A stretch of DNA of 64,000 nucleotides from Lachnospiraceae bacterium (GTDB taxonomy: Bacteria; Bacillota; Clostridia; Lachnospirales; Lachnospiraceae), in assembly GCA_016290905.1 (NCBI GenBank), contig JAEEVO010000002.1, positions 1-64,000 on the forward strand, read 5' to 3'. Under the pieces are notes generated by a model. That model saw only the letters and a list, made by a program, of their open reading frames with translations, searched no databases and was not told the DNA's origin. Shown here one piece after another: positions 41,585 through 50,678 of this stretch (position 1 is the first letter of the stretch; each line of letters starts with the position of its first letter). The position numbers were made by a program, and so were the translations under genes.

Positions 41585-42667
41585 TTAAAATACATTCAGC
41601 CCCATCCTTTTACTTAGGGCGGGACAACGGTGAGCCATGCCGGGACCGTACTGGCATCTTAAGCAGTTGGAACACTTTGTAAACTTTGCATTATTAAGCA
41701 CTGCCTCGCAGAAAGCGGGATCGGCGAGAACCGCTCTGGCCAGGTCGACGGTATCGACCAGCTCATGCTCTATAAGGTACCTGACGGTCTTCGGATCCAA
41801 CAGCCCGTTCGCACAAGAAACAGGAACGCGCCCCGCAAAATGATCATGAAATCTAACGCCGAGAGAGCAGATGAGATTGTAGGGCTCTCCACGCTCCTTA
41901 AGAGAAGAGTCTTCCCATTCTATGCCTGTAGAAACCTGCAGGTAATCACAGCCTGCCTTGACATATTCTTCAGCAATCGATATAGCCGAGGAAACATTGG
42001 GCTCGATACCGGCAGTCCTGACGGATATTATAAAATCGGGACCGCAGCACTCCCTGATCTTTGTAATGATCTCGGAAGCGAATCTTGCTCTGTTCTCATA
42101 TGTGAGTATGCCATACTCATCCGTACGGAGATTGGTCTTTCTGGAGATAAACTGATTTATAAGATAACCGTGGCAGCCATGCAGCTGTATCCCGTCATAA
42201 CCTGCACTCTTTGCCCTGATCGCGGCCTTGACGAAAAGCTCCTGTGTCTCGTGTATCTCGTCTATGGTCATTTCCCTTGACATCTTTGCCGGAGTTTTTA
42301 CCGGAACTGCCGATGGACCGATGGCGGGACCGACATCCGGAGTCGTTGTGATACCGGTGTGGTTAAGCTGTATGATTACGGCGGCGCCGTACTTGTGACA
42401 CGCCTCCACGATTGCTTTATGCCCTTCTGCCTGGCTGTCCTCCCATAAGCCAAGGTGAGTTTTACAGAATCTGCCCTCGGGAGAAACCGCGGTAGCCTCA
42501 ACACATATCAGTCCGCACTCGTGTTCGGCTCTTTCTCGATAATGCTCGACGTGCCTTTCGGTTACTTTGCCGTCATCCTCGGCGTAATCGAACTTTACGG
42601 TAGGCGCCATGGTAAGACGGTTTTTAATAACTGTTTTATTTATGGTTATCGGGGAATTGACTCTCAT
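41585..42667 (-). CDS. NADH:flavin oxidoreductase, Old Yellow Enzyme-like single TIM-barrel form
   Basis: IKNRLTMAPTVKF; GYDGIQLHGCHGYLINQFIS; C-terminal CSNCLRCQYGP; RBS AAAGGA before start at 42667. Confidence 0.9.
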   Translation of the reverse strand: MRVNSPITINKTVIKNRLTMAPTVKFDYAEDDGKVTERHVEHYRERAEHECGLICVEATAVSPEGRFCKTHLGLWEDSQAEGHKAIVEACHKYGAAVIIQLNHTGITTTPDVGPAIGPSAVPVKTPAKMSREMTIDEIHETQELFVKAAIRAKSAGYDGIQLHGCHGYLINQFISRKTNLRTDEYGILTYENRARFASEIITKIRECCGPDFIISVRTAGIEPNVSSAISIAEEYVKAGCDYLQVSTGIEWEDSSLKERGEPYNLICSLGVRFHDHFAGRVPVSCANGLLDPKTVRYLIEHELVDTVDLARAVLADPAFCEAVLNNAKFTKCSNCLRCQYGPGMAHRCPALSKRMGLNVF

Positions 42668-42774
42668 GGGCGTTATTCCTTTCATAAGCTGGATTTTAGG
42701 AATTATTAGGAATATTATATAACTAAAAATCAAAAGTGTCAATGTAATTCGAAAGTCTTGTTACAGCTTTTTTA

Positions 42775-44079
42775 TCACAGGAACATCGCCATATAATGAG
42801 GCATAGATACAACCCTGTTTTCGGGGGTTCCTACGTTTCCGTCTAAAAATTTATAGGACAGCGTAATGCCTGACTTTTCCATCAATTTACCTAGGGAATC
42901 TGCTTTGGATTTTCCGCTTTTTACTTCTATCGGTATTATATTACCATCCTTTTGGATCAGGAAATCAAGCTCCTTTTTAGTTGTTTCGTTTTTGTAGAAA
43001 TAAATTGGGTATCCCTTTTTTATCAAGATATCTGCGATGGCACATTCATATAGACCACCCTTGGTATTGCCTGACAGGGTGTTTTCTATGATATGCTGCT
43101 TTAATGAAAAATCTTTCATCGGAAGCAACAAAGAAAGGTCTGAGGTATAGACTCTGAAGAACTCGTCTTTGACATAATCTTCCAGATCGTATCTTATATC
43201 TGTGACTACCTTGCAAAGTCTGACGATATCGGCTCGAAGCAGCCAGTCAATGCTGGAATAGTATTTTTGTGCCCGTGCTCCATGCTCTATTTCTTTATAC
43301 TGAAATTTGTGGTTCTCTTTATCAAGCAGCTGTTTGGTAAGAGAAAGGAAGCACTTTTCAGCTTTGATTTTTTCTTCTGCATTAGCATAATGTGCAATAT
43401 CATATTGGTAGCCCTGGAGCAGTGCTCTTTGAAGCCGATCGGCACTGCGAAACTCTCTCGTGTTAACATAGTCATTTACTATTTCGGGCATGCCGCCTAA
43501 AGCCATATAACATCTGAAATAAGCCATCATGCTTTCATGTATGGCCGATGGAACCGGAGTATAGTTTTCGAAGGATGTCCTTAGAGTAGCGATCATATCC
43601 TCGGTGATACCTATAGCCCAAAGGAACTCTTCAAAATCGAGGCCATACATTTTTACATAATCAACAAAGCCGACAGGATATGAGCTTGGACGATTGTAAT
43701 CTATCCCAAGCATCGAACCGGAAGCTATAACATCAAAGCGGTTATCGATGGCCCAGAATTTTAATGAAGTTATGGCATTGGGACATTCCTGAATCTCATC
43801 AAGGAATATCAGGGTTTCCTCGGGTTTGATGCTTTTTTTTGGATAACGGAATTTCATTGCTGTGAGCATGCTTTCTACGTCGAGATTACCTGAGAAGATT
43901 TCAGATGCATTCGGTGTTTCTTTAAAATTGATTTCCAACACCTCTTTATAATTGTCATGTGCATATTGCTCAATGATAAAGGTTTTTCCAACCTGTCTTG
44001 CCCCCTGTACCACAAGACATTTCTTTTCTTTCGTTTTTTTCCAATTTGTCAGGTATTGTAAGACTTTTCTTCGCAGCAT
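42775..44079 (-). CDS. AAA-type ATPase with DUF4143-like C-terminus
   Basis: VVQGARQVGKTFIIEQYA Walker A; LIFLDEIQECPNAI Walker B; LDFLIQKDGNIIPIEVKSGK nuclease-like C-terminus. Confidence 0.9.
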   Translation of the reverse strand: MLRRKVLQYLTNWKKTKEKKCLVVQGARQVGKTFIIEQYAHDNYKEVLEINFKETPNASEIFSGNLDVESMLTAMKFRYPKKSIKPEETLIFLDEIQECPNAITSLKFWAIDNRFDVIASGSMLGIDYNRPSSYPVGFVDYVKMYGLDFEEFLWAIGITEDMIATLRTSFENYTPVPSAIHESMMAYFRCYMALGGMPEIVNDYVNTREFRSADRLQRALLQGYQYDIAHYANAEEKIKAEKCFLSLTKQLLDKENHKFQYKEIEHGARAQKYYSSIDWLLRADIVRLCKVVTDIRYDLEDYVKDEFFRVYTSDLSLLLPMKDFSLKQHIIENTLSGNTKGGLYECAIADILIKKGYPIYFYKNETTKKELDFLIQKDGNIIPIEVKSGKSKADSLGKLMEKSGITLSYKFLDGNVGTPENRVVSMPHYMAMFL

Positions 44080-44110
44080 GTGATCACTTCCCCTTTTTTA
44101 TTTTTTGCAT

Positions 44111-44190
44111 ATCAACATTTTGGAATTATAAAATAGCCATCAATCAACATTTTAGAAAGGATAAATGTTGATTAATCAACATTTTGGAAT
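44111..44190. promoter_or_regulatory. Iteron cluster with perfect 22-bp palindrome upstream of the DUF4143 ATPase
   Basis: ATCAACATTTTgGAA at 44111, 44142, 44174 and inverted at 44163; palindrome AAATGTTGATTAATCAACATTT 44163-44184. Confidence 0.85.
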
Positions 44191-44426
44191 ATTATATAAT
44201 CCGGAAGGGATTTTGTCAAGAGTTGAATGGTATTTTATGACCACGATTACCCATATAAAGAACGAAATCGTGGCCATATTTACTATAACTATTACAGTGG
44301 AATGTGCAAGTAAAATCTTTTTACTTTGACAAAAAAAATTTAGGCTGTAAAGGCTTTGGAGTATGTGAGAGGGAGTAAAGTTGTCAAACTACGTGAAAGT
44401 TAAAGTAAATTTAAGATTTTGTTTCC

Positions 44427-44455
44427 TTTACAAACAGGACAGTCTGAGGTATAAT
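44427..44455 (+). promoter_or_regulatory. Promoter of topB
   Basis: TTTACA - 17 nt - TATAAT. Confidence 0.7.
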
Positions 44456-44494
44456 GTAGTCTCAGGCTGTTTTTATCAATCTTGGGGGTCAGTA

Positions 44495-46726
44495 ATGGGC
44501 AAGTCTTTGTTTATAGCGGAAAAACCGAGTGTGGCACAGCAGTTTGCCGATGCCATTTCACATAATTCGAAACAGAGCTTTAAGAAGGGCGACGGGTTCA
44601 TCGAGTCGGAACAGTGCGTGGTGACATGGTGCGTGGGTCATCTTGTGACCATGAGCTATCCGGAGGAATACGATCCGGCTTTAAAGAAATGGACGCTTGA
44701 GGCCATCCCTTTCATACCGCAGACCTTTAAGTATGAGGTAATACCGAATGTTAAGAAGCAGTTCGGGATAGTAAAGGGACTGCTTAACCGTGATGATGTT
44801 GAAAAAATATACGTTTGTACCGACTCGGGACGTGAGGGAGAGTATATTTACAGGCTTGTGGATACGATGGCGAAGGTTCCCGCAACCAAGGACAAGCGCC
44901 GTGTATGGATTGATTCACAGACCGAAGAGGAGATAATGAGGGGAATCCGTGAGGCAAAGCCCCTTTCGGAATATGATGCGCTTTCCGATGCCGCTTACCT
45001 AAGGGCAAAGGAAGACTACCTGATGGGTATAAACTTTTCGAGAGTGCTGACACTCAAATACGGATACAGCGTAAGGAATTTCCTGAAAGAGGAAAAGTAC
45101 GGGGCAATCTCCGTCGGCAGGGTCATGACCTGTGTGCTCGGTATGGTTGTAAGGCGTGAGAGGGAGATAAGGGCCTTTGTCAAGACACCGTTTTACAGGG
45201 TAATCGCAGGCTGTGCGCTTCCCGATACGGCTCTCGATCCGCTTCAGTGCGAGTTCCGTGCTGTGGAAGGCTCGAAATATTTCAATACCCCGTATATGTA
45301 CAAGGAAAACGGCTTCAAGGAGCTTGAGACCGCACAGAAGCTTATTGCTGATGTGAGCGGTAAGGACAAGGATTCGCTTGTATTTTCCACTATTTACGGA
45401 AAAGGAAGCCAGAGTGCCGAGGTTCAGGCGGGAGATGTTCAGGGCGAAAAGGCTCAGACTGACGCCGGCCAGCCCGTGACAGGCTACAGGAATATATGTG
45501 AAGAGGGCTTAAAGGCAAAGGTTGCTTCGGTTGAGAAAAAGAAAGAGACCAAGAATCCGCCTCTCCTGTTCAACCTGGCGGAGCTTCAGAACGAATGCTC
45601 GAAGCTTTTTAAGATAAGCCCTGATGAAACGCTTGCGGTTACCCAGGAGCTGTACGAAAAGAAGCTTGTAACCTATCCCAGAACTGATGCAAGAGTGCTT
45701 TCTACAGCTGTAGCAAAAGAAATTGACAGAAATATTTCGGGCTTAAGGAACTTTGAGCCCATGAAGGAGTTCGCTGAAGAGGTCTTAAACGGAAAGAGCT
45801 TTGTGGGACTTGCAAAGACAAAGTATGTAAATGACAAGCAGATAACAGACCATTATGCCATAATCCCGACCGGACAGGGCTTCGGGGCACTGAACAGCTT
45901 AAAGCCGCTTAATAAAAAGGTTTATGAGCTTATCTGCAGAAGGTTCTTAAGTATTTTCTATCCGGCTGCAATATACAGGAAGATAACTCTTACGGTTGAG
46001 GCCGAAGGGGAGAAATTCATCGCGAACTTTAAAGCACTGGAGTCGGAAGGCTGGCTTAAGGTTGCCAAGGTGAGCAAGGCTGCGGATAAGGACGGAGCAG
46101 CGGGTGCGGATCAGAAGAAGCAGGGTAAGCCGGATGACGGAGGGGACGCATCAGGTGACGGACAGGAAGCCGAGGCTGAGGTACAGGAGCTTGGAACAGG
46201 CATACTGGAAGCTGTAGGGAAGCTAAAGAAAGGCTCTGAGCTGGATATAAAGGATTTCTCGATAAAGCTCGGGGAGACGGCTCCGCCCAAAAGATACAGC
46301 TCGGGTTCCATGATCCTTGCGATGGAAAATGCCGGTCAGCTTATAGAGGATGAGGAGCTTCGCGCCCAGATAAAGGGAAGCGGGATAGGTACGAGTGCTA
46401 CCCGCGCCGAGATACTCAAAAAGCTTGAGAGGATATCCTACCTTGCGATAAACAAGAAAACCCAGATAATAACCCCTACCTTAAAGGGGGAAGTTATCTA
46501 TGAAGTGGTAAATGCCACGATAAGAAGCCTGTTGAATCCCGATCTTACCGCAAGCTGGGAGAAAGGACTCACGGGAGTGGCCGACGGAAGCATCAAGGAA
46601 AATGAGTATATGGTCAAGCTTTCGTCATATATCACGAAGATGACGGAGGGGGTTAAGAATCTGTCAAATAATAACGCACTTGAAAATAATTTCAGATATG
46701 CAAAGAAGTTTTACGGAAAACCATAA
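44495..46726 (+). CDS. topB: DNA topoisomerase III
   Basis: KSLFIAEKPSVAQQFADAI; LVTYPRTDARVLS; GTSATRAEI. Confidence 0.95.
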   Translation: MGKSLFIAEKPSVAQQFADAISHNSKQSFKKGDGFIESEQCVVTWCVGHLVTMSYPEEYDPALKKWTLEAIPFIPQTFKYEVIPNVKKQFGIVKGLLNRDDVEKIYVCTDSGREGEYIYRLVDTMAKVPATKDKRRVWIDSQTEEEIMRGIREAKPLSEYDALSDAAYLRAKEDYLMGINFSRVLTLKYGYSVRNFLKEEKYGAISVGRVMTCVLGMVVRREREIRAFVKTPFYRVIAGCALPDTALDPLQCEFRAVEGSKYFNTPYMYKENGFKELETAQKLIADVSGKDKDSLVFSTIYGKGSQSAEVQAGDVQGEKAQTDAGQPVTGYRNICEEGLKAKVASVEKKKETKNPPLLFNLAELQNECSKLFKISPDETLAVTQELYEKKLVTYPRTDARVLSTAVAKEIDRNISGLRNFEPMKEFAEEVLNGKSFVGLAKTKYVNDKQITDHYAIIPTGQGFGALNSLKPLNKKVYELICRRFLSIFYPAAIYRKITLTVEAEGEKFIANFKALESEGWLKVAKVSKAADKDGAAGADQKKQGKPDDGGDASGDGQEAEAEVQELGTGILEAVGKLKKGSELDIKDFSIKLGETAPPKRYSSGSMILAMENAGQLIEDEELRAQIKGSGIGTSATRAEILKKLERISYLAINKKTQIITPTLKGEVIYEVVNATIRSLLNPDLTASWEKGLTGVADGSIKENEYMVKLSSYITKMTEGVKNLSNNNALENNFRYAKKFYGKP

Positions 46727-46837
46727 AAAGATAGACAATTGACAGAAAACGTGCTATAATCAATTATGACGAATTACCCGCTTATTGCGGGCATTCTGTC
46801 TGAGCTAACCGGATACGCATCAGTTAAGGAGGTAATT

Positions 46838-47917
46838 ATGGAGCCTTCAAAACCCGAAAGAAGTATTGAGAGAATACCTATCAGCCGTGCAGTTCCGGGT
46901 ATGGAGCTGGCAAAGGATATATATTCACGTACAGATCAGATGGTCCTTGGAAGGGGATCTGTTTTGGATGCACAAAAGATATCAAAGATCATGTTCTATT
47001 CGGTAGATACCATTACGGTTTACAAGATGGCTACGGAATCCGAAAGAACCCTTACCGAACAGCTTAAGTCGAGTGTGGAGTTCAGAGAGTTTTCTCAGCG
47101 GTATGACAAGACGGTTACATCTTTTAAGGATTCCATGAATAAGGTCATTGCCGAGAACCGTGAGATAGACGGTGAGGAGCTTGTAGGTGAGGTTGAAGAC
47201 ATCATCGAACAGACAGGGAACAATTCACGTATCTTTAACATGCTTCACTGCATCCGGGATTATGATGAGATGACTTATGTTCACAGCATGAACGTCTCAC
47301 TTATCTGCAACTGCTTTGCAAGATGGCTTAATATGTCAAAGGATGAGATCAGGACGCTAACTCTTGGCGGCCTGCTTCACGACATAGGAAAGATCAGCGT
47401 CCCGAAGGATGTACTTCTCAAGCCTGATACATTGACGAACGATGAGTATGAGATCATTAAGACACACACTACCAGGGGCTATGAGATACTAAGGGATAAA
47501 AAGATTGATGACAAGATAAAGATGATAGCCCTTCAGCATCACGAACGTGCCGACAAAACGGGGTACCCTTACGGTAAGTCAGGAAATGAGGTTGAACCGT
47601 ATTCCATGATCGTTGCCATAGCGGATGTTTATGATGCAATGACCAGCGACAGGGTTTACCGACCCAGGCTCTGTCCTTTTGATGTCATTCAGAATTTTGA
47701 GGACGGAAACTATAAGTATAATGCAGGTTATCTTATCCCGCTGCTCGAACAGATCACGGAGGTTTATATAAACCATACCGTCCGTCTTTCAAATGACGCG
47801 GTAGGTAAGGTCGTTATGATAAACCGTACCGAGCTTGCAAAACCTGTTGTACAGGTACAGAATGAATTTATGGATCTTACAAAGTTCAGAAAACTGAAGA
47901 TCGCAGAAGTATTATAA
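46838..47917 (+). CDS. HD-GYP domain phosphodiesterase
   Basis: GGLLHDIGKISVPKDVL...HHERADKTGYPYG; AAGGAGGT before 46838. Confidence 0.95.
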   Translation: MEPSKPERSIERIPISRAVPGMELAKDIYSRTDQMVLGRGSVLDAQKISKIMFYSVDTITVYKMATESERTLTEQLKSSVEFREFSQRYDKTVTSFKDSMNKVIAENREIDGEELVGEVEDIIEQTGNNSRIFNMLHCIRDYDEMTYVHSMNVSLICNCFARWLNMSKDEIRTLTLGGLLHDIGKISVPKDVLLKPDTLTNDEYEIIKTHTTRGYEILRDKKIDDKIKMIALQHHERADKTGYPYGKSGNEVEPYSMIVAIADVYDAMTSDRVYRPRLCPFDVIQNFEDGNYKYNAGYLIPLLEQITEVYINHTVRLSNDAVGKVVMINRTELAKPVVQVQNEFMDLTKFRKLKIAEVL

Positions 47918-47986
47918 CAAAAGAGATGCGGAGCATCGTTTTGTTATCGGGGAAACGCTAAAAGGCGTTTTCGAGGTGAAATTGAC
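47914..47986 (+). repeat. Family B structured leader element, copy B3 (overlaps upstream stop codon)
   Basis: ATAACAAAAgaGATGCggaGCATCgTTTTGTTATCGGGGAAACGCTAAAAGGCGTTTTCGAGGTGAAATTGAC. Confidence 0.8.
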
Positions 47987-48010
47987 CAAAAAGTTGAACG
48001 GAGGATTGTC

Positions 48011-49714
48011 ATGAAGGATGAAAAGCTGATCAGGGACAGACGCAATGTCAGCCTGTGGAAAAAATACGGCGGTATCGGCGTAATGGCTTTTCTGGTAATT
48101 GCAGCCGCCGTTCTTTTGATTTTCATACTTATCCGTTCGGAGGATTTCTCGGATGTCGTTTCCGGTATAAAGAGTGCCCTTACGCCCGTACTGGTAGGCA
48201 TAGTCCTTGCATATCTGATGAACCCGCTGATGGTGTTCTTTGAAAACGGACTGAAAACGGTTGTATTAAAGCATGCCCGGAAGATCACGAAGGCAAAGCG
48301 GTTCTGCAGGGTTGTCAGTCTTATACTTACACTCGTAATCTTTATTGGTGCGATCACACTGTTCCTTTACATGCTTGTTCCCAAGATCAGTGATACCATT
48401 GCAGGTACCGAGGAACAGGAAGGCCTGGTCGATACCATACCCAAGCAGGCCGAACAGTTGAGAATCTGGGTTGAGGACGAGCTGAGCGGAAACACAAAGC
48501 TTGCGATATTTGCAAGAGATACCTTTGACAACATAACCGATAAGATAGAAGAGTTTGTAAACGATACGTTTGCGGGTTTCGGATTTGAGAAAAAGGACAG
48601 CAGTCAGGATGCGGGTACAGATACGGGAGAAAACGCAGAAGATACGGAAAACGATCCCGGCCGGGCGGAGGATCCCGGTGAGATAAAGAAACTGACTCCG
48701 ATTAAGGACTCTACAAAAGAGGCCGAAGAAAAGAAAACCGACACGGACAAAGCTGCCGATGACAAAAAGGAACGTTCAAACAAGGCATGGGATACGCTGA
48801 CCAATATCTTAAAGATTCTTTGGGATGCGTTCGGAATTCTCTATGACATTATCATCGGTTTCATTTTCTCGATATATATCCTTCTAGCCAAGGATACCTT
48901 CGGGGCACACGCCAAAAAGCTTACGTTTGCAATCTTTAAGCGTAAGAATGCAAATGCTATCATAAGGATCACAAAGCAGTGTCATAAGAAGTTTACCGGT
49001 GCGATCACAGGTAAGATAATTGATTCGATAATTGTCGGAGTCATATGTTATATCGGCATGATGGTCATGAAGCTGCCGTATAAGGAACTGATAAGCGTTA
49101 TCGTAACGGTTACAAACGTCATCCCGTTCTTCGGACCGTATATCGGAGGCGTTCCCTGTGTATTCCTTATCCTTTGTAACTGCTTCGCTAACGACAATCT
49201 CTGGCCGGCACTTTATTTTGTGGTATTCCTGGTAGTGCTTCAGCAGTTTGACTGTAACTTCTTAGATCCCAGGATCGTAGGTAAATCAGTCGGATTATCG
49301 GCCTTTTGGGTACTGTTCGCCTGCGTTGTGTTCGGAGCTTTGTTCGGACTTCCGGGCATGCTTCTGGGCGTACCTACCATGGCTTGTGTTTACATGATCA
49401 TAAAAGAGATCGCGGAGTACAGGCTGAAACGGAAAGGTCTCGATCCGGATACCGAGTACTACATGAGTGTGGATAATGTCGATGAGCAGGAGCTCATAGT
49501 TGTGGATCCGCATGTTTCACCCGTAGCCATAAGCCCTGAGGAGTATGCGGAGAAAATGAGGAAGGAAGCTCTGGTTGAAGAAGATTCCGAGGATGCGGGA
49601 GACGAAGAAGATGAATCCGAAGAAGACGAACACACAGGTCACGATGACGCGGCGGAAGAAGAACCGGAGTATACGGAAGATAACAGTGAAAAGGATCCGG
49701 ATAAACAGCCTTGA
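48011..49714 (+). CDS. AI-2E family transporter (PerM-like permease)
   Basis: Multi-TM protein with PYIGGVPCVFLIL, GLPGMLLGVPTMA; acidic cytosolic inserts. Confidence 0.9.
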   Translation: MKDEKLIRDRRNVSLWKKYGGIGVMAFLVIAAAVLLIFILIRSEDFSDVVSGIKSALTPVLVGIVLAYLMNPLMVFFENGLKTVVLKHARKITKAKRFCRVVSLILTLVIFIGAITLFLYMLVPKISDTIAGTEEQEGLVDTIPKQAEQLRIWVEDELSGNTKLAIFARDTFDNITDKIEEFVNDTFAGFGFEKKDSSQDAGTDTGENAEDTENDPGRAEDPGEIKKLTPIKDSTKEAEEKKTDTDKAADDKKERSNKAWDTLTNILKILWDAFGILYDIIIGFIFSIYILLAKDTFGAHAKKLTFAIFKRKNANAIIRITKQCHKKFTGAITGKIIDSIIVGVICYIGMMVMKLPYKELISVIVTVTNVIPFFGPYIGGVPCVFLILCNCFANDNLWPALYFVVFLVVLQQFDCNFLDPRIVGKSVGLSAFWVLFACVVFGALFGLPGMLLGVPTMACVYMIIKEIAEYRLKRKGLDPDTEYYMSVDNVDEQELIVVDPHVSPVAISPEEYAEKMRKEALVEEDSEDAGDEEDESEEDEHTGHDDAAEEEPEYTEDNSEKDPDKQP

Positions 49715-49766
49715 GGCTTAACGGATCGACGGACAAATTTTTAGTATTATTAGGCAGGATTAACAA

Positions 49767-50522
49767 ATGAGTAAGGTTTTTAGTGTAGATAACAAGTTTT
49801 TTTCAACGGTTAACAAGATAGTGGATATGATATGGCTGAGCTTCCTCTGGTCGTTCTGCAGCCTGCCGCTCTTGTTCCTTATATTTACTTTGATGACGGA
49901 GGAGACAAGTCTGTGGATACTTGCATTGATCCCCTTCGGAGCCGTAACCGTGGGACCGTCTTCGGCGGCACTTTATTATGCAATAGTAAAATCCGTAAGA
50001 CGTGAGAGAAGCTATGCGACAAAGTGCTTTTTCCACGGATTTAAGGTGAATTTCAAGCAGGGAGCCATAACATCCGTTCTGTACGGGATTGTTGCGACCA
50101 TCCTGCTCCTGGATTATTTCTGGGCCGAATCATTTACTCAGATAGGCGAGGATCTTGCACCGATAATGCGAGGAGTATTTATGGGAATGGGTATTTTCGT
50201 ACTGTTCTCACTGGTATGGCTCAATCCTTTACTTTCCCGTTTTGAACTCGGACTCAAGGAACTGATCAAAAACAGTATGATCATAGCAATAAAAAATATT
50301 TTCAGGACATTGATAATGGCGGGTATATGGGTCGGACTCGGCTACTGCTTCATCAATTTCTTTAATGTGATCGTATATTATCTGATATTTATTCCTTTTA
50401 CTATACCGGCTCTTTCGGCGCTTATAAGGTCCTTCATCATAGAACCGGTATTTAAGCGCATCACCGGAGATCCCAACGAAGACTCCGACAAAGAAGAAGT
50501 CGACGCATGGTATGCAGAATAA
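49767..50522 (+). CDS. YesL-like DUF624 membrane protein
   Basis: MIWLSFLWSFCSLPLL...GPSSAALYYAIVKSVRRE. Confidence 0.85.
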   Translation: MSKVFSVDNKFFSTVNKIVDMIWLSFLWSFCSLPLLFLIFTLMTEETSLWILALIPFGAVTVGPSSAALYYAIVKSVRRERSYATKCFFHGFKVNFKQGAITSVLYGIVATILLLDYFWAESFTQIGEDLAPIMRGVFMGMGIFVLFSLVWLNPLLSRFELGLKELIKNSMIIAIKNIFRTLIMAGIWVGLGYCFINFFNVIVYYLIFIPFTIPALSALIRSFIIEPVFKRITGDPNEDSDKEEVDAWYAE

Positions 50523-50523
50523 A

Positions 50524-50650
50524 GCTAAGAATTTTCCGCGAAAAAGACGAGGCTTTGCCTCGTCGCCGCGAAAAGAAAATTCTAAGCACCGGCAAATTGA
50601 GGTTGCACCTAAACACACGAGTAAACAGAAGACGCTTAAGCGGCGCATAT
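50524..50650 (+). repeat. Family A structured element, copy A2 (3'-truncated)
   Basis: GCTAAGAATTTTC...GACGAGGCtttGCCTCGTC...GAAAATTCTAAGCACCGG then CACGAGTAAACAGAAG; starts 1 nt after stop codon. Confidence 0.8.
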
Positions 50651-50678
50651 ATTTTTACATAACACGGAGGCATGGGGT

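Noticed and set aside
42775-44079. DUF4143 ATPase as part of an antiphage island
   Set aside because: Neighbours are ordinary metabolic and topoisomerase genes; no other defence-type genes visible, so only its operator is reported
44438-44478. Hairpin CAGTCTGAG..CTCAGGCTG-TTTTT upstream of topB as terminator/attenuator
   Set aside because: The -10 box TATAAT lies in its loop, so the sequence is better explained as the topB promoter region
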